From the NCBI RefSeq assembly GCF_001412595.2, contig NZ_CP012640.2:2666001-2730000 (forward strand): a stretch of DNA of 64,000 bases, in the 5' to 3' direction. Source of the stretch: Massilia sp. WG5 (GTDB taxonomy: Bacteria; Pseudomonadota; Gammaproteobacteria; Burkholderiales; Burkholderiaceae_D). The position numbers and the translations under genes were made by a program. A model generated the notes under the pieces. That model was not told where the DNA came from and searched no databases. It saw only the letters and a program-made list of their open reading frames with translations. Position 1 is the first letter of the stretch. Each line of letters starts with the position of its first letter. Of this stretch, positions 16,576 through 25,469 are shown piece after piece.

Positions 16576-17466
16576 ATGAGATTCGACCTGGTCGACATGC
16601 AGCTCTTCCTGCACGTGGTGGAAGCCGGCAGCATCACCGGCGGCGCGGCGCGCGCCCACCTGTCGCTGGCCTCCTGCAGCGAACGGATCCACAGCATGGA
16701 AGAGACGCTGGGCGTGCCGCTGCTGTTGCGCGGACGGCGCGGGGTGACGTCGACGCCGGCCGGCGACGCCCTGGTGCGGCATGCGCGCCTGGTGTTCCAG
16801 CAGCTGCAGCGCATGCGCGCCGAGCTGGGCGACCATGCGCAGGGCCTGAAGGGCACGGTGCGCCTGCAGTGCAATACGGCGGCGCTGAGCGAGTACCTGC
16901 CGGACGCGCTGGCCGGCTTCTTGGCGCGCCACCCGCATGTCGACGTCGACCTGGGGGAGCGGCCCAGCCACGAGGTGGCGAAGGCGGTGCGCGAAGGCGC
17001 CGCCGACCTCGGCATCCTGTCGGACGCGGTCGACCTGTCGCAGCTGGAGAGTTTTGCCTTCCGCACCGACCGCCTGGTGGCGCTGGCCACGCCCGCGCTG
17101 GCGCTGCAGCTGGCGCCGGAAGGCCGGCCGGTGCCCTTCGCGCGCCTGGCCGACTTCGACCAGGTCGGCCTGGCCGGCGACAGCGCCCTGTTCAACTACC
17201 TGGAGCTGCAGGCCCGGCGCCTCGGGCGCACACTGCACGCGCGTGTGCGCCTGCGCGATTTCGACGCGATCGGGAGGATGGTGGAAGCCGGCGTCGGGAT
17301 CGGCATCGTGCCCGAGCCGGCGGCGCGGCGCTGCGCGCAGACGATGCAGGTCGCGGTGCTGGAGCTACTCGATGCGTGGGCGCTGCGGCAGCTGGCGATC
17401 TGCGTGCGCAGCTTCGACGCCTTGCCGCGGCATGCGCAGCAGCTGGTGGATGCGTTGAGGGCATGA
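16576..17466 (+). CDS. LysR-type transcriptional regulator
   Basis: A 296-residue LysR-family regulator. The winged helix-turn-helix is at residues 1-60 (LFLHVVEAGSITGGAARAHL, with ASCSERIHSMEETLGVPLL). The ligand-binding domain follows and reads as a type II periplasmic-binding fold (GTVRLQCNTAALSEYLPDAL to the C-terminus). ATG at 16576 is preferred because GGAAGGA sits 5 bases upstream. An ATG at 16570 would directly abut that site. It is divergent from the TSUP-phosphatase operon and very likely controls it through the dyad at 16538-16560. The inducer is unknown. Confidence 0.9.
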   Translation: MRFDLVDMQLFLHVVEAGSITGGAARAHLSLASCSERIHSMEETLGVPLLLRGRRGVTSTPAGDALVRHARLVFQQLQRMRAELGDHAQGLKGTVRLQCNTAALSEYLPDALAGFLARHPHVDVDLGERPSHEVAKAVREGAADLGILSDAVDLSQLESFAFRTDRLVALATPALALQLAPEGRPVPFARLADFDQVGLAGDSALFNYLELQARRLGRTLHARVRLRDFDAIGRMVEAGVGIGIVPEPAARRCAQTMQVAVLELLDAWALRQLAICVRSFDALPRHAQQLVDALRA

Positions 17467-17481
17467 CGGTTGAATTCAGTC

Positions 17482-17507
17482 GTAGGGTGGGCTTCCCGAG
17501 CCCACGC
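17482..17507. repeat. Palindromic repeat, GTAGGGTGGGC family
   Basis: GTGGGC-TTCCCGA-GCCCAC flanked by CGTAG and GCG, in the convergent gap between the LysR gene and the lytic transglycosylase gene. It is related to the hairpin at 8234-8253. It may act as a two-way terminator; no T-run is present. Confidence 0.55.
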
Positions 17508-17521
17508 GTGACGCCTGATAA

Positions 17522-18175
17522 TCAGTTCAGCGCAATCGCCGTGGAAGCGGACTTGAATTCCCAGTTCTTCCACGCCGCCAGCACCGCATTCGGATACTCC
17601 GGCCGGCCGCGGCTGCCGTTGTAGCGGCCCAGCGCCAGGTACAGGTTGCCGCCTTCCATGTCGATGTACATGCGCAGGATCGAGCAGCCGTAGCGCAGGT
17701 TGGTCTGCATGTCGAACAGCGCGCGGCGGTTCGAATCGCCGATCACCTTGGTCCAGAACGGCATCACTTGCATGTAGCCGCGTGCGCCGACGATCGACAC
17801 CGCGTACTTGCGGTAGGCCGACTCCACCTGGATCAGGCCCAGCACCAGTCCCGGATCGAGGCCGGCGCGGGTCGCCTCGTACCAGGCCGATTCGAGGAAT
17901 TCGGTGCGCACCTGCTCGTCCGGCAGGCGACGCTTCAGGCGCGCCGACATCGCGTCGAACCACTGTTGATAGCGCGCCTGCGCGGCGGCGTCGCGGAACA
18001 CCGGCCTGGGCGGGCGTCCGTCGCGGATCGTCCGGGCCAAAGCCAGCCGGACCGAATCGGCCAGCGCTTCTTCCTTCTGGTTGCCGGCGTGCGCCGCGCC
18101 GCTGCTCAACAGTAAAGCCGCCAGCAGCGCGGAGCCGAGCCAGGCCGACGCCTGGCGCATGAAGCTGGAGGACAT
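17522..18175 (-). CDS. Lytic transglycosylase, SLT domain
   Basis: Periplasmic murein-cleaving enzyme of 217 residues. A signal peptide ends near GAAHAG (about residue 31). The SLT fold shows the catalytic glutamate E118 in GLIQVESAYRKYAVS, then GARGYMQVMPFW and the LRYGCSILRMYIDMEGGNLYLALGRYNGS region. Family 1 transglycosylases act in peptidoglycan turnover or help assemble envelope machines. The ATG at 18175 overlaps the proS stop (TGATG), so it is translated with proS. The distance to any pilus or secretion gene gives no hint to a special role. Confidence 0.9.
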   Translation of the reverse strand: MSSSFMRQASAWLGSALLAALLLSSGAAHAGNQKEEALADSVRLALARTIRDGRPPRPVFRDAAAQARYQQWFDAMSARLKRRLPDEQVRTEFLESAWYEATRAGLDPGLVLGLIQVESAYRKYAVSIVGARGYMQVMPFWTKVIGDSNRRALFDMQTNLRYGCSILRMYIDMEGGNLYLALGRYNGSRGRPEYPNAVLAAWKNWEFKSASTAIALN

Positions 18176-19908
18176 CACTTGCCCAGTTTGCCTTTGACGA
18201 AGGAGACCATGTCGGCAGCAGGAACGGCGGTCGCTTCGGCATCGCGGCGGCCCTGGTATTCCAGGTTGCCTTCCTTGAGGCCGCGCTCGCCGATCACCAC
18301 GCGGTGCGGCACGCCGACCAGTTCCCAGTCGGCGAACATGGCGCCCGGACGCAGGCCGCGGTCGTCGACGATGGCGTCCACGCCGGCCGCCTGCAGCTCG
18401 GCGTACAGGCGGTCGGTCTCCGCCTTCACCAGCTCGCTGCGGTCGTAACCCATCGGGCACAGCACGATCTCGAACGGCGCGATCGCATCGGGCCAGACGA
18501 TGCCCTTGTCGTCGAAGTTCTGCTCGATCGCCGCGCCCAGGATACGGGTCACGCCGATGCCGTAGCAGCCCATCTGCATCGGCACGGGCTGGCCCTTCTC
18601 GTCCAGGTAGACGCAGTTCATCGCGGCCGAGTAGGCGGTGCCGAGCTGGAACACGTGGCCCACCTCGATCCCGCGCTCGATCGCCAGCACGCCCTTGCCG
18701 TCCGGCGAAGCGTCGCCCTCGACCACGTTGCGCAGGTCGGCGACGATCGGTTCGGCCACGTCGCGGCCCCAGTTGGCGCCGGTCAGGTGGTACTCGGCCT
18801 CGTTCGCGCCGCAGACGAAATCGGCCATGTTGGCGACGGTGCGGTCGGCCACGACCTTGACCGGCAGCCTGGCGCCGATCGGGCCGAGGTAGCCCGGCAC
18901 GGTGCCATAGGCTTCCTGGATCTCGGCTTCGGTGGCGAAGCGGAAGTCCTTCAGGCCCGGGACCTTGGAGACCTTGACTTCGTTCAGCTCATGGTCGGCG
19001 CGCAGCAGCAGCAGCCAGTTTTCTTTGGTGAGCTTGCCGTCGACTTCCTGTTCGACGGTCAGCGCGATCGACTTGACGTGCTGCTCCAGCGGAATGCCGA
19101 GCAGCTTGGCCACGCCTTCGCACTTGGTGGTGTTCGGGGTCGAGACCTTGGTCAGCGGCTGGGTTGCGGGAGCGCGTTCGGCGGTCAGGGGCAGCGCCTC
19201 GGCCGCTTCCATGTTCGCCGCGTAATCCGAGCTCGGGCAGTAGACCAGCGCGTCCTCGCCGGTGCTGGCGATCACGTGGAACTCGTGCGAGCCGGTGCCG
19301 CCGATCGCGCCGTTGTCGGCCGCCACCGCGCGGAACTTCAGGCCGAAGCGGGTGAAGATCTTCACGTAGGCGTCGAACATGGTCTGGTACGAGACCTGCA
19401 TGCCCTCGACGTCACGGTCGAAGGAGTAGGCATCCTTCATGGTGAATTCGCGGCCGCGCATCAGACCGAAGCGCGGACGGCGCTCGTCGCGGAACTTGGT
19501 CTGGATGTGATAGAAGTTGACGGGCAGCTGGCGGTAGCTCTTGATCTCGTTGCGCACCACGTCGGTGACGACTTCTTCCGAGGTCGGCTGCAGCGCGAAG
19601 TCGCGGCCATGGCGGTCCTTGAGGCGCAGCAGTTCCGGTCCCATCTTGTCCCAGCGGCCGGTTTCCTGCCACAGCTCGGCCGGCTGCACCAGCGGCATCA
19701 GCAGTTCGATCGCGCCGGCATTGTTCATTTCTTCACGAATGATGGCCTCGACCTTGCGGATGACGCGCAGGCCCAGCGGCATGTAAGTATAAATGCCGGA
19801 GCCGAGCCGCTTGATCATCCCGGCCCGCATCATCAGCTTGTGGCTGACGATCTCGGCGTCGGAAGGCGCTTCTTTGAGCGTTGAAATAAAAAATCGTGAG
19901 GCGCGCAT
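18175..19908 (-). CDS. proS: Prolyl-tRNA synthetase
   Basis: Class II synthetase that charges tRNA-Pro, 577 residues, the usual length of the bacterial type with an editing insert. Motif 1 region ([15 protein letters not shown]), motif 2 ([19 protein letters not shown]) and motif 3 ([13 protein letters not shown]) are clear. The INS editing domain occupies about 225-405 ([20 protein letters not shown]). The C-terminal anticodon-binding domain ends in [10 protein letters not shown]. The start at 19908 gives the standard [15 protein letters not shown]. It is divergent from rppH. Confidence 0.97.
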   Translation of the reverse strand: MRASRFFISTLKEAPSDAEIVSHKLMMRAGMIKRLGSGIYTYMPLGLRVIRKVEAIIREEMNNAGAIELLMPLVQPAELWQETGRWDKMGPELLRLKDRHGRDFALQPTSEEVVTDVVRNEIKSYRQLPVNFYHIQTKFRDERRPRFGLMRGREFTMKDAYSFDRDVEGMQVSYQTMFDAYVKIFTRFGLKFRAVAADNGAIGGTGSHEFHVIASTGEDALVYCPSSDYAANMEAAEALPLTAERAPATQPLTKVSTPNTTKCEGVAKLLGIPLEQHVKSIALTVEQEVDGKLTKENWLLLLRADHELNEVKVSKVPGLKDFRFATEAEIQEAYGTVPGYLGPIGARLPVKVVADRTVANMADFVCGANEAEYHLTGANWGRDVAEPIVADLRNVVEGDASPDGKGVLAIERGIEVGHVFQLGTAYSAAMNCVYLDEKGQPVPMQMGCYGIGVTRILGAAIEQNFDDKGIVWPDAIAPFEIVLCPMGYDRSELVKAETDRLYAELQAAGVDAIVDDRGLRPGAMFADWELVGVPHRVVIGERGLKEGNLEYQGRRDAEATAVPAADMVSFVKGKLGK

Positions 19909-20128
19909 ATCGGTGAATTCTTTTTAAAAAGAGAGGGTTATAATCGACCTAATTTTAAAGGATTAGCTGGCCGATGCATCCAATCTTTATACAAATGGCT
20001 CCGAAAGAAGTGGTGCATGCCGTTGTTCCGACGCGAGTTAACGGCAGAGGTACCTGAGATTCAAAGGGGCTGTAAGTAAAAATATAAGCGAGAGGTAGCA
20101 AAGACCGGCAGAAAGTTAGAGGTGAATT
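19909..20128 (+). promoter_or_regulatory. Divergent proS/rppH promoter region; rppH -10 and leader
   Basis: A 220-bp A/T-rich gap. A perfect TATAAT at 19939-19944 reads toward rppH; no good -35 is visible 17 bp upstream. If used, it gives a leader of about 178 nt before the rppH start, which is long for such a gene. A weak stem (GCCGTT/AACGGC) lies in the leader. The SD AGAGGTG is at 20118-20124. I recognise no riboswitch. Confidence 0.45.
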
Positions 20129-20785
20129 ATGCTCGATCGTGAAGGGTTCCGCCCCAACGTCGGCATCATCCTGCTGAACGCCAACAACGAGGTGTGGTGG
20201 GGCAAGCGGGTGCGCGAGCACTCTTGGCAATTTCCGCAAGGGGGTATCAAGTACGGCGAGACGCCGGAACAGGCGATGTACCGCGAGCTCGAGGAAGAGA
20301 TCGGCCTGCGCCAGGAGCACGTCAAGATCGTGGGCCGCACCCGCGACTGGCTGCGCTACGAAGTGCCGGACCATTTCATCAAGCGTGAAGTGCGCGGCCA
20401 CTATCGCGGCCAGAAGCAGATCTGGTTCCTGTTGCGCATGGTCGCGCGCGACAACGACGTCAATCTGCGCCTGACCGACCATCCCGAGTTCGATGCCTGG
20501 CGCTGGCACGACTACTGGGTGCCGCTGGACGTGGTCATCGAGTTCAAGCGCGATGTCTACCAGCGCGCGCTGCAGGAGCTGTCGCGTTTCCTCACCTGGC
20601 CCGCCAACGGCCAGGGCGAGCGCCGCCACAGCTCGCGCTACCTGCGCCAGCCGCACGAGCGGCGCGGCCAGGAGCGCAGCAGCAGCGGCGGCAACGGGAG
20701 CAGCAAGGCGGTGGTCGCGGCCACCAAGGCCATTGCGGACGCGGTGGGAAGTTCCAAACTGGTGATGGCGCGCGACAAAGAGTAA
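20129..20785 (+). CDS. rppH: RNA pyrophosphohydrolase (Nudix)
   Basis: Removes pyrophosphate from 5'-triphosphate mRNA ends, starting RNase E-dependent decay. The Nudix box is at residues 38-60 ([20 protein letters not shown], then IGL), with all catalytic glutamates. The conserved start [15 protein letters not shown] and the WQFPQGG strand identify RppH rather than another Nudix enzyme. The C-terminus (from about 165) is a low-complexity Arg/Ser/Gly tail longer than in E. coli, as in other betaproteobacteria. SD AGAGGTG supports the start. A strong terminator follows. Confidence 0.95.
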   Translation: MLDREGFRPNVGIILLNANNEVWWGKRVREHSWQFPQGGIKYGETPEQAMYRELEEEIGLRQEHVKIVGRTRDWLRYEVPDHFIKREVRGHYRGQKQIWFLLRMVARDNDVNLRLTDHPEFDAWRWHDYWVPLDVVIEFKRDVYQRALQELSRFLTWPANGQGERRHSSRYLRQPHERRGQERSSSGGNGSSKAVVAATKAIADAVGSSKLVMARDKE

Positions 20786-20812
20786 GTACAAGTAGCGCAA
20801 AAGCAACAACTG

Positions 20813-20855
20813 GAAAGGCTGGCATGCCGGGATACCCGGCGTGCTGGCCTTTTTG
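20813..20855 (+). terminator. Rho-independent terminator of rppH
   Basis: AAGGCTGGCATGCCGGG-ATA-CCCGGCGTGCTGGCCTTTTT: a long GC stem with few mismatches and a T-run, directly after rppH. Confidence 0.92.
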
Positions 20856-20873
20856 CGCTGTAGAATTATCCAC

Positions 20874-22433
20874 ATGACAACCCCGCCACGCTACCGGGCA
20901 CGCGCGCTGCCCTTCCTTGCCGCTGCGCTGCTCATGAGCCCGCTCGCGCGGGCCGACGATGCGCCGGCGCCGAAATGCCTGTATGTCGAGGTCGCGAAGC
21001 TGCCGGTACGCTATGTCGGCGAAGGCCTGCAGCCGGCCGTCGACGGTACGATCGACGGCGCGCCCGCCACCCTGCTGGTCGATACCGGCGCCTTCGACAC
21101 CCAGCTGACCATGAACGGCGCGGCCAGGCGCGACCTGAACCTGCGCATGACGGGGCGCTATGTCGAAGGCGTCGGCGGCCGTTCGCGGGTGTACTCGACG
21201 CGGCTGAAGGATTTCTCGATCGGCCCGGCGCGCAGCACGCGCAGGACCGAACTGCTGGTGATCGGCGAGGCCAACCTGACCCCGGCCTTCGACGGCATCG
21301 CCGGCTCGCCCTTCCTGCTGCAGATGGATCTCGAAGTCGACCTGCGCAACAAGCTGGTCAAGATGTTCCGTCCGCACGACTGCAAGGACGACACGGAGCT
21401 CAACTACTGGCCGGAAGAAACGGTGGTGCTGCCCTTCGCGCGCAGCCTGGACCGCAGCCCGAACCCGCATTTCAAGGTTTCCATCAACGGCAAGGAACTG
21501 GACGCCATGATCGACACCGGCGCCCACCACACGATCCTGATGCTGGATGCGGCCAGGCGGCTGGGCATCGACGTCAAGGGCGCCGAGGTCAAGCGCAGCG
21601 GCGACGTGGCCGGCGTCGGTTCGGAGCGGGCGCCGCACTGGACCACCACCGTCAAGACCGTGCAGATCGGCGGCGAGACCATCAACAATGCCGAGATCGG
21701 GATCATCGATTCGCAGGGCTCGGCGCCGGCCGACCTGCTGCTGGGCCAGGACTTCCTGCGCACCCACCGCGTGCTGTTCGCGATGAGCCAGGAAAAGATG
21801 TACTTCGCCTATCTCGGCGGCCAGCCGTTCTCGCGCAGCGTCGGGGTGCCGGACTGGGTGCGCGCCGAGGCCGACGGCGGCAACGCCGACGCCCAGTATG
21901 CGCTGGCCACGGCCTACCGCAACGGCCGCGGCGTGCCGCGCGACCCGGCGCTGGCGGCATCATGGCTGGACAAGGCCGCGGCCGGCGGCGAGCCGCATGC
22001 GAACCTGGTGCAGGGCCGCCAGCTGGTGATGAGCAACAAATCCGCCGAGGCGATCCCGAAGCTGCGCGCGGCCCTCGAGCGCCTGCCTGCCGAGCGCTTC
22101 GGCCCGCTGTGGCTGTACCTGGCCCGCGTCCACAACGGCGAAGCCGATCTCGCGAAAACCGAACTGCAGGCCACCCTGAAAAAGCAGGACAACGACGAGT
22201 GGCCCGAGCCGATCGCCCAGTTCTACCTGGGCAAGCTGGACGCCGCCGGCCTGCTCGACCGCGCCGCCAAGGAAGTGAAGTTCGCCCGCGGCCGCAGCTG
22301 CGACGCCAACGCCTACATGGCCCGCTGGCACGCCGCGCAGGGCGACAGGGAGCGCGCCGCCTCGCTGATGGCGACCGTGCGCGCGCATTGCGGCCCGCCG
22401 CCGCCGGCGCCGGCCCCGGCGGCGGCGCCATGA
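20874..22433 (+). CDS. Secreted protein with two retropepsin-like domains and a Sel1 repeat
   Basis: A 519-residue exported protein (signal peptide ending near LARADD). Two aspartyl-protease-like segments are present in one chain: LLVDTGAFDT (D70) with a partner region ending GIAGSPFLLQMD, and AMIDTGAHHT (D214) with a partner region LLLGQDFLRTH. Each looks like a complete retropepsin lobe. A Sel1-type TPR follows (AQYALATAYRNGRGVPRDP, about 345-380) and a helical C-terminus ending in a Pro/Ala run. The start at 20874 is chosen because earlier in-frame starts lie inside the rppH terminator. A 4-bp overlap couples it to the next gene. Protease activity is inferred. Confidence 0.8.
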   Translation: MTTPPRYRARALPFLAAALLMSPLARADDAPAPKCLYVEVAKLPVRYVGEGLQPAVDGTIDGAPATLLVDTGAFDTQLTMNGAARRDLNLRMTGRYVEGVGGRSRVYSTRLKDFSIGPARSTRRTELLVIGEANLTPAFDGIAGSPFLLQMDLEVDLRNKLVKMFRPHDCKDDTELNYWPEETVVLPFARSLDRSPNPHFKVSINGKELDAMIDTGAHHTILMLDAARRLGIDVKGAEVKRSGDVAGVGSERAPHWTTTVKTVQIGGETINNAEIGIIDSQGSAPADLLLGQDFLRTHRVLFAMSQEKMYFAYLGGQPFSRSVGVPDWVRAEADGGNADAQYALATAYRNGRGVPRDPALAASWLDKAAAGGEPHANLVQGRQLVMSNKSAEAIPKLRAALERLPAERFGPLWLYLARVHNGEADLAKTELQATLKKQDNDEWPEPIAQFYLGKLDAAGLLDRAAKEVKFARGRSCDANAYMARWHAAQGDRERAASLMATVRAHCGPPPPAPAPAAAP

Positions 22434-22918
22434 AACTGATCGCCGAGCGCCAGGGCCGCAGCGACAAGCTCGACCGCCTGCGCTGCATCCGCCGCGACGG
22501 CAGCGAAACCGCGACCGCCATGCCGCGCCAGGGCATCCTGCCGCACGACCTGGTGCATTACGTGGTCGAATCCGGACTCGGCTGGCGCCATGGCTTCCTC
22601 GGCATGATCGCGGCCGGCTTCGACATCGGCTGGACCATGGAGCAGACCCACGATCCGGCCAACCAGGCCATCGCCGACCAGGCCATCCACGCCGAAGCGG
22701 TGGTCGAGAGCCTGCAGGCGCAGCTCTGGAGCGACGCCTTCGACGAGGTCCTGTTCCTCGACGGCGTGCGCAGCGCCTGCGAGGCGCGCGGCCGCAGCGT
22801 GCCGGCGCTCGCGCCGGGCGTGGGAGCGGCATTGTTCGAGCAGGCGCTGGCGCTGAACGGACGCTGGCAGCAGGTCCCCTTCCACGGGACCCTGGCGCTG
22901 GAGATGTCGGAAGCATAA
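22430..22918 (+). CDS. Hypothetical protein, translationally coupled
   Basis: A 162-residue soluble protein whose ATG overlaps the stop of the double-retropepsin gene (ATGA). No signal peptide or membrane segment. I do not recognise the family. The segment LPHDLVHYVVESGLGWRHGF is conserved-looking and His-rich, and the remainder is mostly helical with acidic surface residues. Codon use matches the neighbours, so this is a genuine host gene. The strict coupling suggests it works with, or regulates, the upstream protein, but this is inference. Confidence 0.75.
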   Translation: MKLIAERQGRSDKLDRLRCIRRDGSETATAMPRQGILPHDLVHYVVESGLGWRHGFLGMIAAGFDIGWTMEQTHDPANQAIADQAIHAEAVVESLQAQLWSDAFDEVLFLDGVRSACEARGRSVPALAPGVGAALFEQALALNGRWQQVPFHGTLALEMSEA

Positions 22919-22973
22919 GGCCGTACAAGCCGGCCCGGTCAACGCGAAAAAAGCAGGCGCGCTACAATGGCGC

Positions 22974-23399
22974 ATGTTTACCCCCTCCTCCAACGACGTG
23001 CGCCGCTTCTTCTGCGAAGCCTGGCGCAAGCGCCGCGCCGGCGACATCCTGACCCCGATGGATGCGATCGCGGCCGACTGGATCGACCAGCACCCCGAAT
23101 ACCACGACGCGCTGATGGATGCCGACGAAGCCGTGGCGCGCGACTATTCGGTCGAAGGCGGCCAGCCGAATCCCTTCCTGCACCTGTCGATGCACCTGTC
23201 GATCGCCGAACAGGTATCGATCGACCAGCCGCGCGGCATCAAGGCCGCGCACGACGCCCTGGCCGCCCGCATCGGCGAGCACGACGCCCACCACGAGATC
23301 ATGGAATGCCTGGGCGAGATGATGTGGACCTCGCAGCGCAGCGGCCTGCCGCCGGATGCGGAGGCCTATATCGACTGCGTCCGCAAACGCGTCCGCTGA
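22974..23399 (+). CDS. DUF1841 family protein
   Basis: A 141-residue protein matching DUF1841, a betaproteobacterial family of unknown function. Landmarks are FTPSSNDVRRFFCEAWRKRR, the LTPMDAIAADWIDQHPEYH stretch, NPFLHLSMHLSIAEQVSIDQ and the C-terminal GEMMWTSQRSGLPPDAEAYI. Conserved His residues (HLSMHLS, HDAHHEIME) could bind a metal. It is 55 bp after the hypothetical gene on the same strand and convergent with the SulP gene. No function is assigned. Confidence 0.9.
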   Translation: MFTPSSNDVRRFFCEAWRKRRAGDILTPMDAIAADWIDQHPEYHDALMDADEAVARDYSVEGGQPNPFLHLSMHLSIAEQVSIDQPRGIKAAHDALAARIGEHDAHHEIMECLGEMMWTSQRSGLPPDAEAYIDCVRKRVR

Positions 23400-23519
23400 G
23401 CCCACAAGCTACTGCGCGTTGCATTGCCGTCCTGCGATGCTCGCTGTACTCGCGTACAGCTGCGCTTCTCGAACAGCACTGCCGCCGCTCGCTACGCTCG
23501 TGAGCTCAGCGCTGTCTTT
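23400..23519. repeat. Convergent gap with palindromic element
   Basis: The 120-bp gap between DUF1841 and SulP genes contains the perfect hairpin GCTGTAC-TCGC-GTACAGC at 23443-23460. Around it are CTGCGATGCTC and TGCGCTTCTCG segments. The arrangement looks like a dispersed intergenic repeat; only one copy is visible in this window. It could also terminate transcription from both sides. Confidence 0.45.
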
Positions 23520-25025
23520 TCAATCGAGTTTATTGTCTGCGACCCTGTAGCGCGGGTCCTCGGGCAGGCTCACCTCGATCATGTCCTTGGCCCGATCCAG
23601 TAATTCCCGGCAATCGGGACTCAGGTGGCGCAGGTGCAGGCGCTTGCCGGCGCTGCGGTAGCGCTCCGCCAGCGCATCGATGGCCTGGATCGCCGAGTGG
23701 TCGGCCACGCGCGCGCGGCGGAACTCGACCACCACGTCCTGCGGATCGTCCTTCGGCGCGAACAGCGCCTGGAAGCCGGCGCTCGAGGCGAAGAACAGCG
23801 TGCCTTCCAGCTCATAGACTTTCCAGCCCTGGGCGTCCACGCTGGTCGATACGCGGATCTGCTTGGCGTGCTGCCAGGCGAACACCAGCGCCGAAACGAT
23901 CACGCCGACCACCACCGCCGTCGCCAGGTTGAAGGCCAGCGTCACGCCGGCCACCAGCACGATCACCAGCGCATCGGCGCGCGGCACCTTGCCGAACAGG
24001 CGGAAGGTGCCCCACTCGAAGGTCTTTTCGCAGACCACGAACATCACGCCGATCAGCGCCGCCAGCGGGATCTGCTCGATGACGCTCGCCCCGAACAGGA
24101 TGAAGGACAGCAGGAACAGCGAGGCCGCGATGCCCGACAGGCGGCCGCGGGCGCCGTTGCCGATGTTGATCATGCTCTGGCCGATCATCGCGCAACCGCC
24201 CATGCCGCCGAACAGCGCGGCGACGATGTTGGCCGCGCCCTGGGCCATGCTCTCGCGGTTCGGCTGGCCGCGGGTGTCGGTGATCTCGTCGATCAGGGTC
24301 AGCGTCAGCAGGGTCTCGATCAGGCCCACGCCGGCCAGCACCAGCGAGTACGGGAACACGATGCGCAGCGTCTCCATATTGAAGGGCACATCGGGGATGT
24401 GGAAGGACGGCAGGCCGCCGGCGATCGAGCCGAGTTCGCCGACGGTCCTGGTCTCGATGTGCAGGAAGTGCGCCAGCAGTGCCACCGCCAGGATGCCGAC
24501 CAGGGTGGCCGGCACCGCTTTCGTGATCTTCGGCGTGAGGTAGATGATCGCCATCGTCAGCGCGACCAGGCCGAGCATGGTCCACAGCTGCGGCCCGGCC
24601 ATCCAGCCGCCAGCGGTTTTGAAATGCTCGAACTGGGCCACGAAGATCACGATCGCCAGGCCGTTGACGAAGCCCAGCATGACAGGATGCGGCACCATGC
24701 GGATGAATTTGCCGAACCGCGCCAGCGCGAACAGGATCTGCAGCACGCCCATCACGACGATGGCGGCGAACAGGTATTGCGCGCCATGCTGGACGACCAG
24801 CGCGACCATGACGACGGCCAGCGCGCCGGCGGCGCCGGAGATCATGCCGGGACGACCGCCGAAGCTCGACGTAATGAAGGACACCAGCACGGCGGCGTAC
24901 AGGCCGGTCAGCGGCGACACGTGGGCCACCAGCGCAAAGGCGATGGCTTCGGGGACCAGGGCCAGGGCGACCGTCAGGCCGCTCAGCAGGTTGGTCTTGA
25001 TGTGGGAAGGTGATGCGGTCGTCAA
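23520..25025 (-). CDS. SulP family anion permease with STAS domain
   Basis: Inner-membrane anion transporter, 501 residues. The N-terminal SulP core has about 12-14 helices; the family signature is visible in SGLTVALALVPEAIAFALVA and in FGGMGGCAMIGQSMINIGNG. A C-terminal cytoplasmic STAS domain follows (about 390-490, VVVEFRRARVADHSAIQAID). Substrates in the family include sulfate, bicarbonate and C4-dicarboxylates. The start is TTG at 25025, supported by GGAG six bases upstream. Another in-frame TTG at 25037 lies within the T-run of a terminator and is disfavoured. Confidence 0.88.
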   Translation of the reverse strand: MTTASPSHIKTNLLSGLTVALALVPEAIAFALVAHVSPLTGLYAAVLVSFITSSFGGRPGMISGAAGALAVVMVALVVQHGAQYLFAAIVVMGVLQILFALARFGKFIRMVPHPVMLGFVNGLAIVIFVAQFEHFKTAGGWMAGPQLWTMLGLVALTMAIIYLTPKITKAVPATLVGILAVALLAHFLHIETRTVGELGSIAGGLPSFHIPDVPFNMETLRIVFPYSLVLAGVGLIETLLTLTLIDEITDTRGQPNRESMAQGAANIVAALFGGMGGCAMIGQSMINIGNGARGRLSGIAASLFLLSFILFGASVIEQIPLAALIGVMFVVCEKTFEWGTFRLFGKVPRADALVIVLVAGVTLAFNLATAVVVGVIVSALVFAWQHAKQIRVSTSVDAQGWKVYELEGTLFFASSAGFQALFAPKDDPQDVVVEFRRARVADHSAIQAIDALAERYRSAGKRLHLRHLSPDCRELLDRAKDMIEVSLPEDPRYRVADNKLD

Positions 25026-25035
25026 GGCGGACTCC

Positions 25036-25068
25036 AAAAAAACAAAGTCCGCCGGCGTACCGGCGGAC
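25036..25068 (-). terminator. Terminator of the cytochrome c pair, abutting the SulP start
   Basis: On the minus strand GTCCGCCGG-TACG-CCGGCGGAC is followed by TTTGTTTTTTT. The stem is perfect (9 bp) and the T-run ends 1 base before the GGAG ribosome site of the SulP gene. It terminates transcription coming from the two cytochrome genes and leaves almost no room for a SulP promoter downstream. Confidence 0.85.
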
Positions 25069-25102
25069 CAGAGAGACCGCTATTGTAGATGACTTGCGCG
25101 GA

Positions 25103-25456
25103 TTACTTCCGAACCACCAGCGGCCCTGGCAGGCTTTGCAGGTAGGCCGCGATGTCGGCCTTGTCCTGGTCCGACAGCGGCTGGGCCATGCCGGCCATGA
25201 TCGGGTTGTTGCGCCCGCTGATGCCCTTGTTGCCGCGCTGGTAGGAGGTCAGCGCATGCACCAGGTAGTCGGCGTGCTGGCCGGCCAGCTTCGGGTAGCT
25301 CGGATCGATCGGGCTCTTGTAGTCGACGCCGTGGCAGGAGGCGCAGTTGTACTTCTTCGCCAGTTCGGCGCCGCGCGCGCCATCGCCGCCGGCGAAGGCG
25401 GAAGCGGACACCGTCAGGGCCGCGGTGCAGGACAGGGCAAGGATCAGTTTGTTCAT
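25103..25456 (-). CDS. Class I cytochrome c
   Basis: A 117-residue periplasmic monohaem cytochrome c. Signal peptide ending near SASAFAGG; haem motif CASCH with axial His; distal methionine ligand in MAGMAQPLSDQDKADIAAYL. The family (c5/c553-like) shuttles electrons to terminal oxidases. It follows a second cytochrome gene by 13 bp, and the two proteins share the ADIAAYL helix, so they arose by duplication. The gene pair is closed by the terminator at 25036-25068. Confidence 0.92.
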   Translation of the reverse strand: MNKLILALSCTAALTVSASAFAGGDGARGAELAKKYNCASCHGVDYKSPIDPSYPKLAGQHADYLVHALTSYQRGNKGISGRNNPIMAGMAQPLSDQDKADIAAYLQSLPGPLVVRK

Positions 25457-25469
25457 GGTCGTCCCCGGC

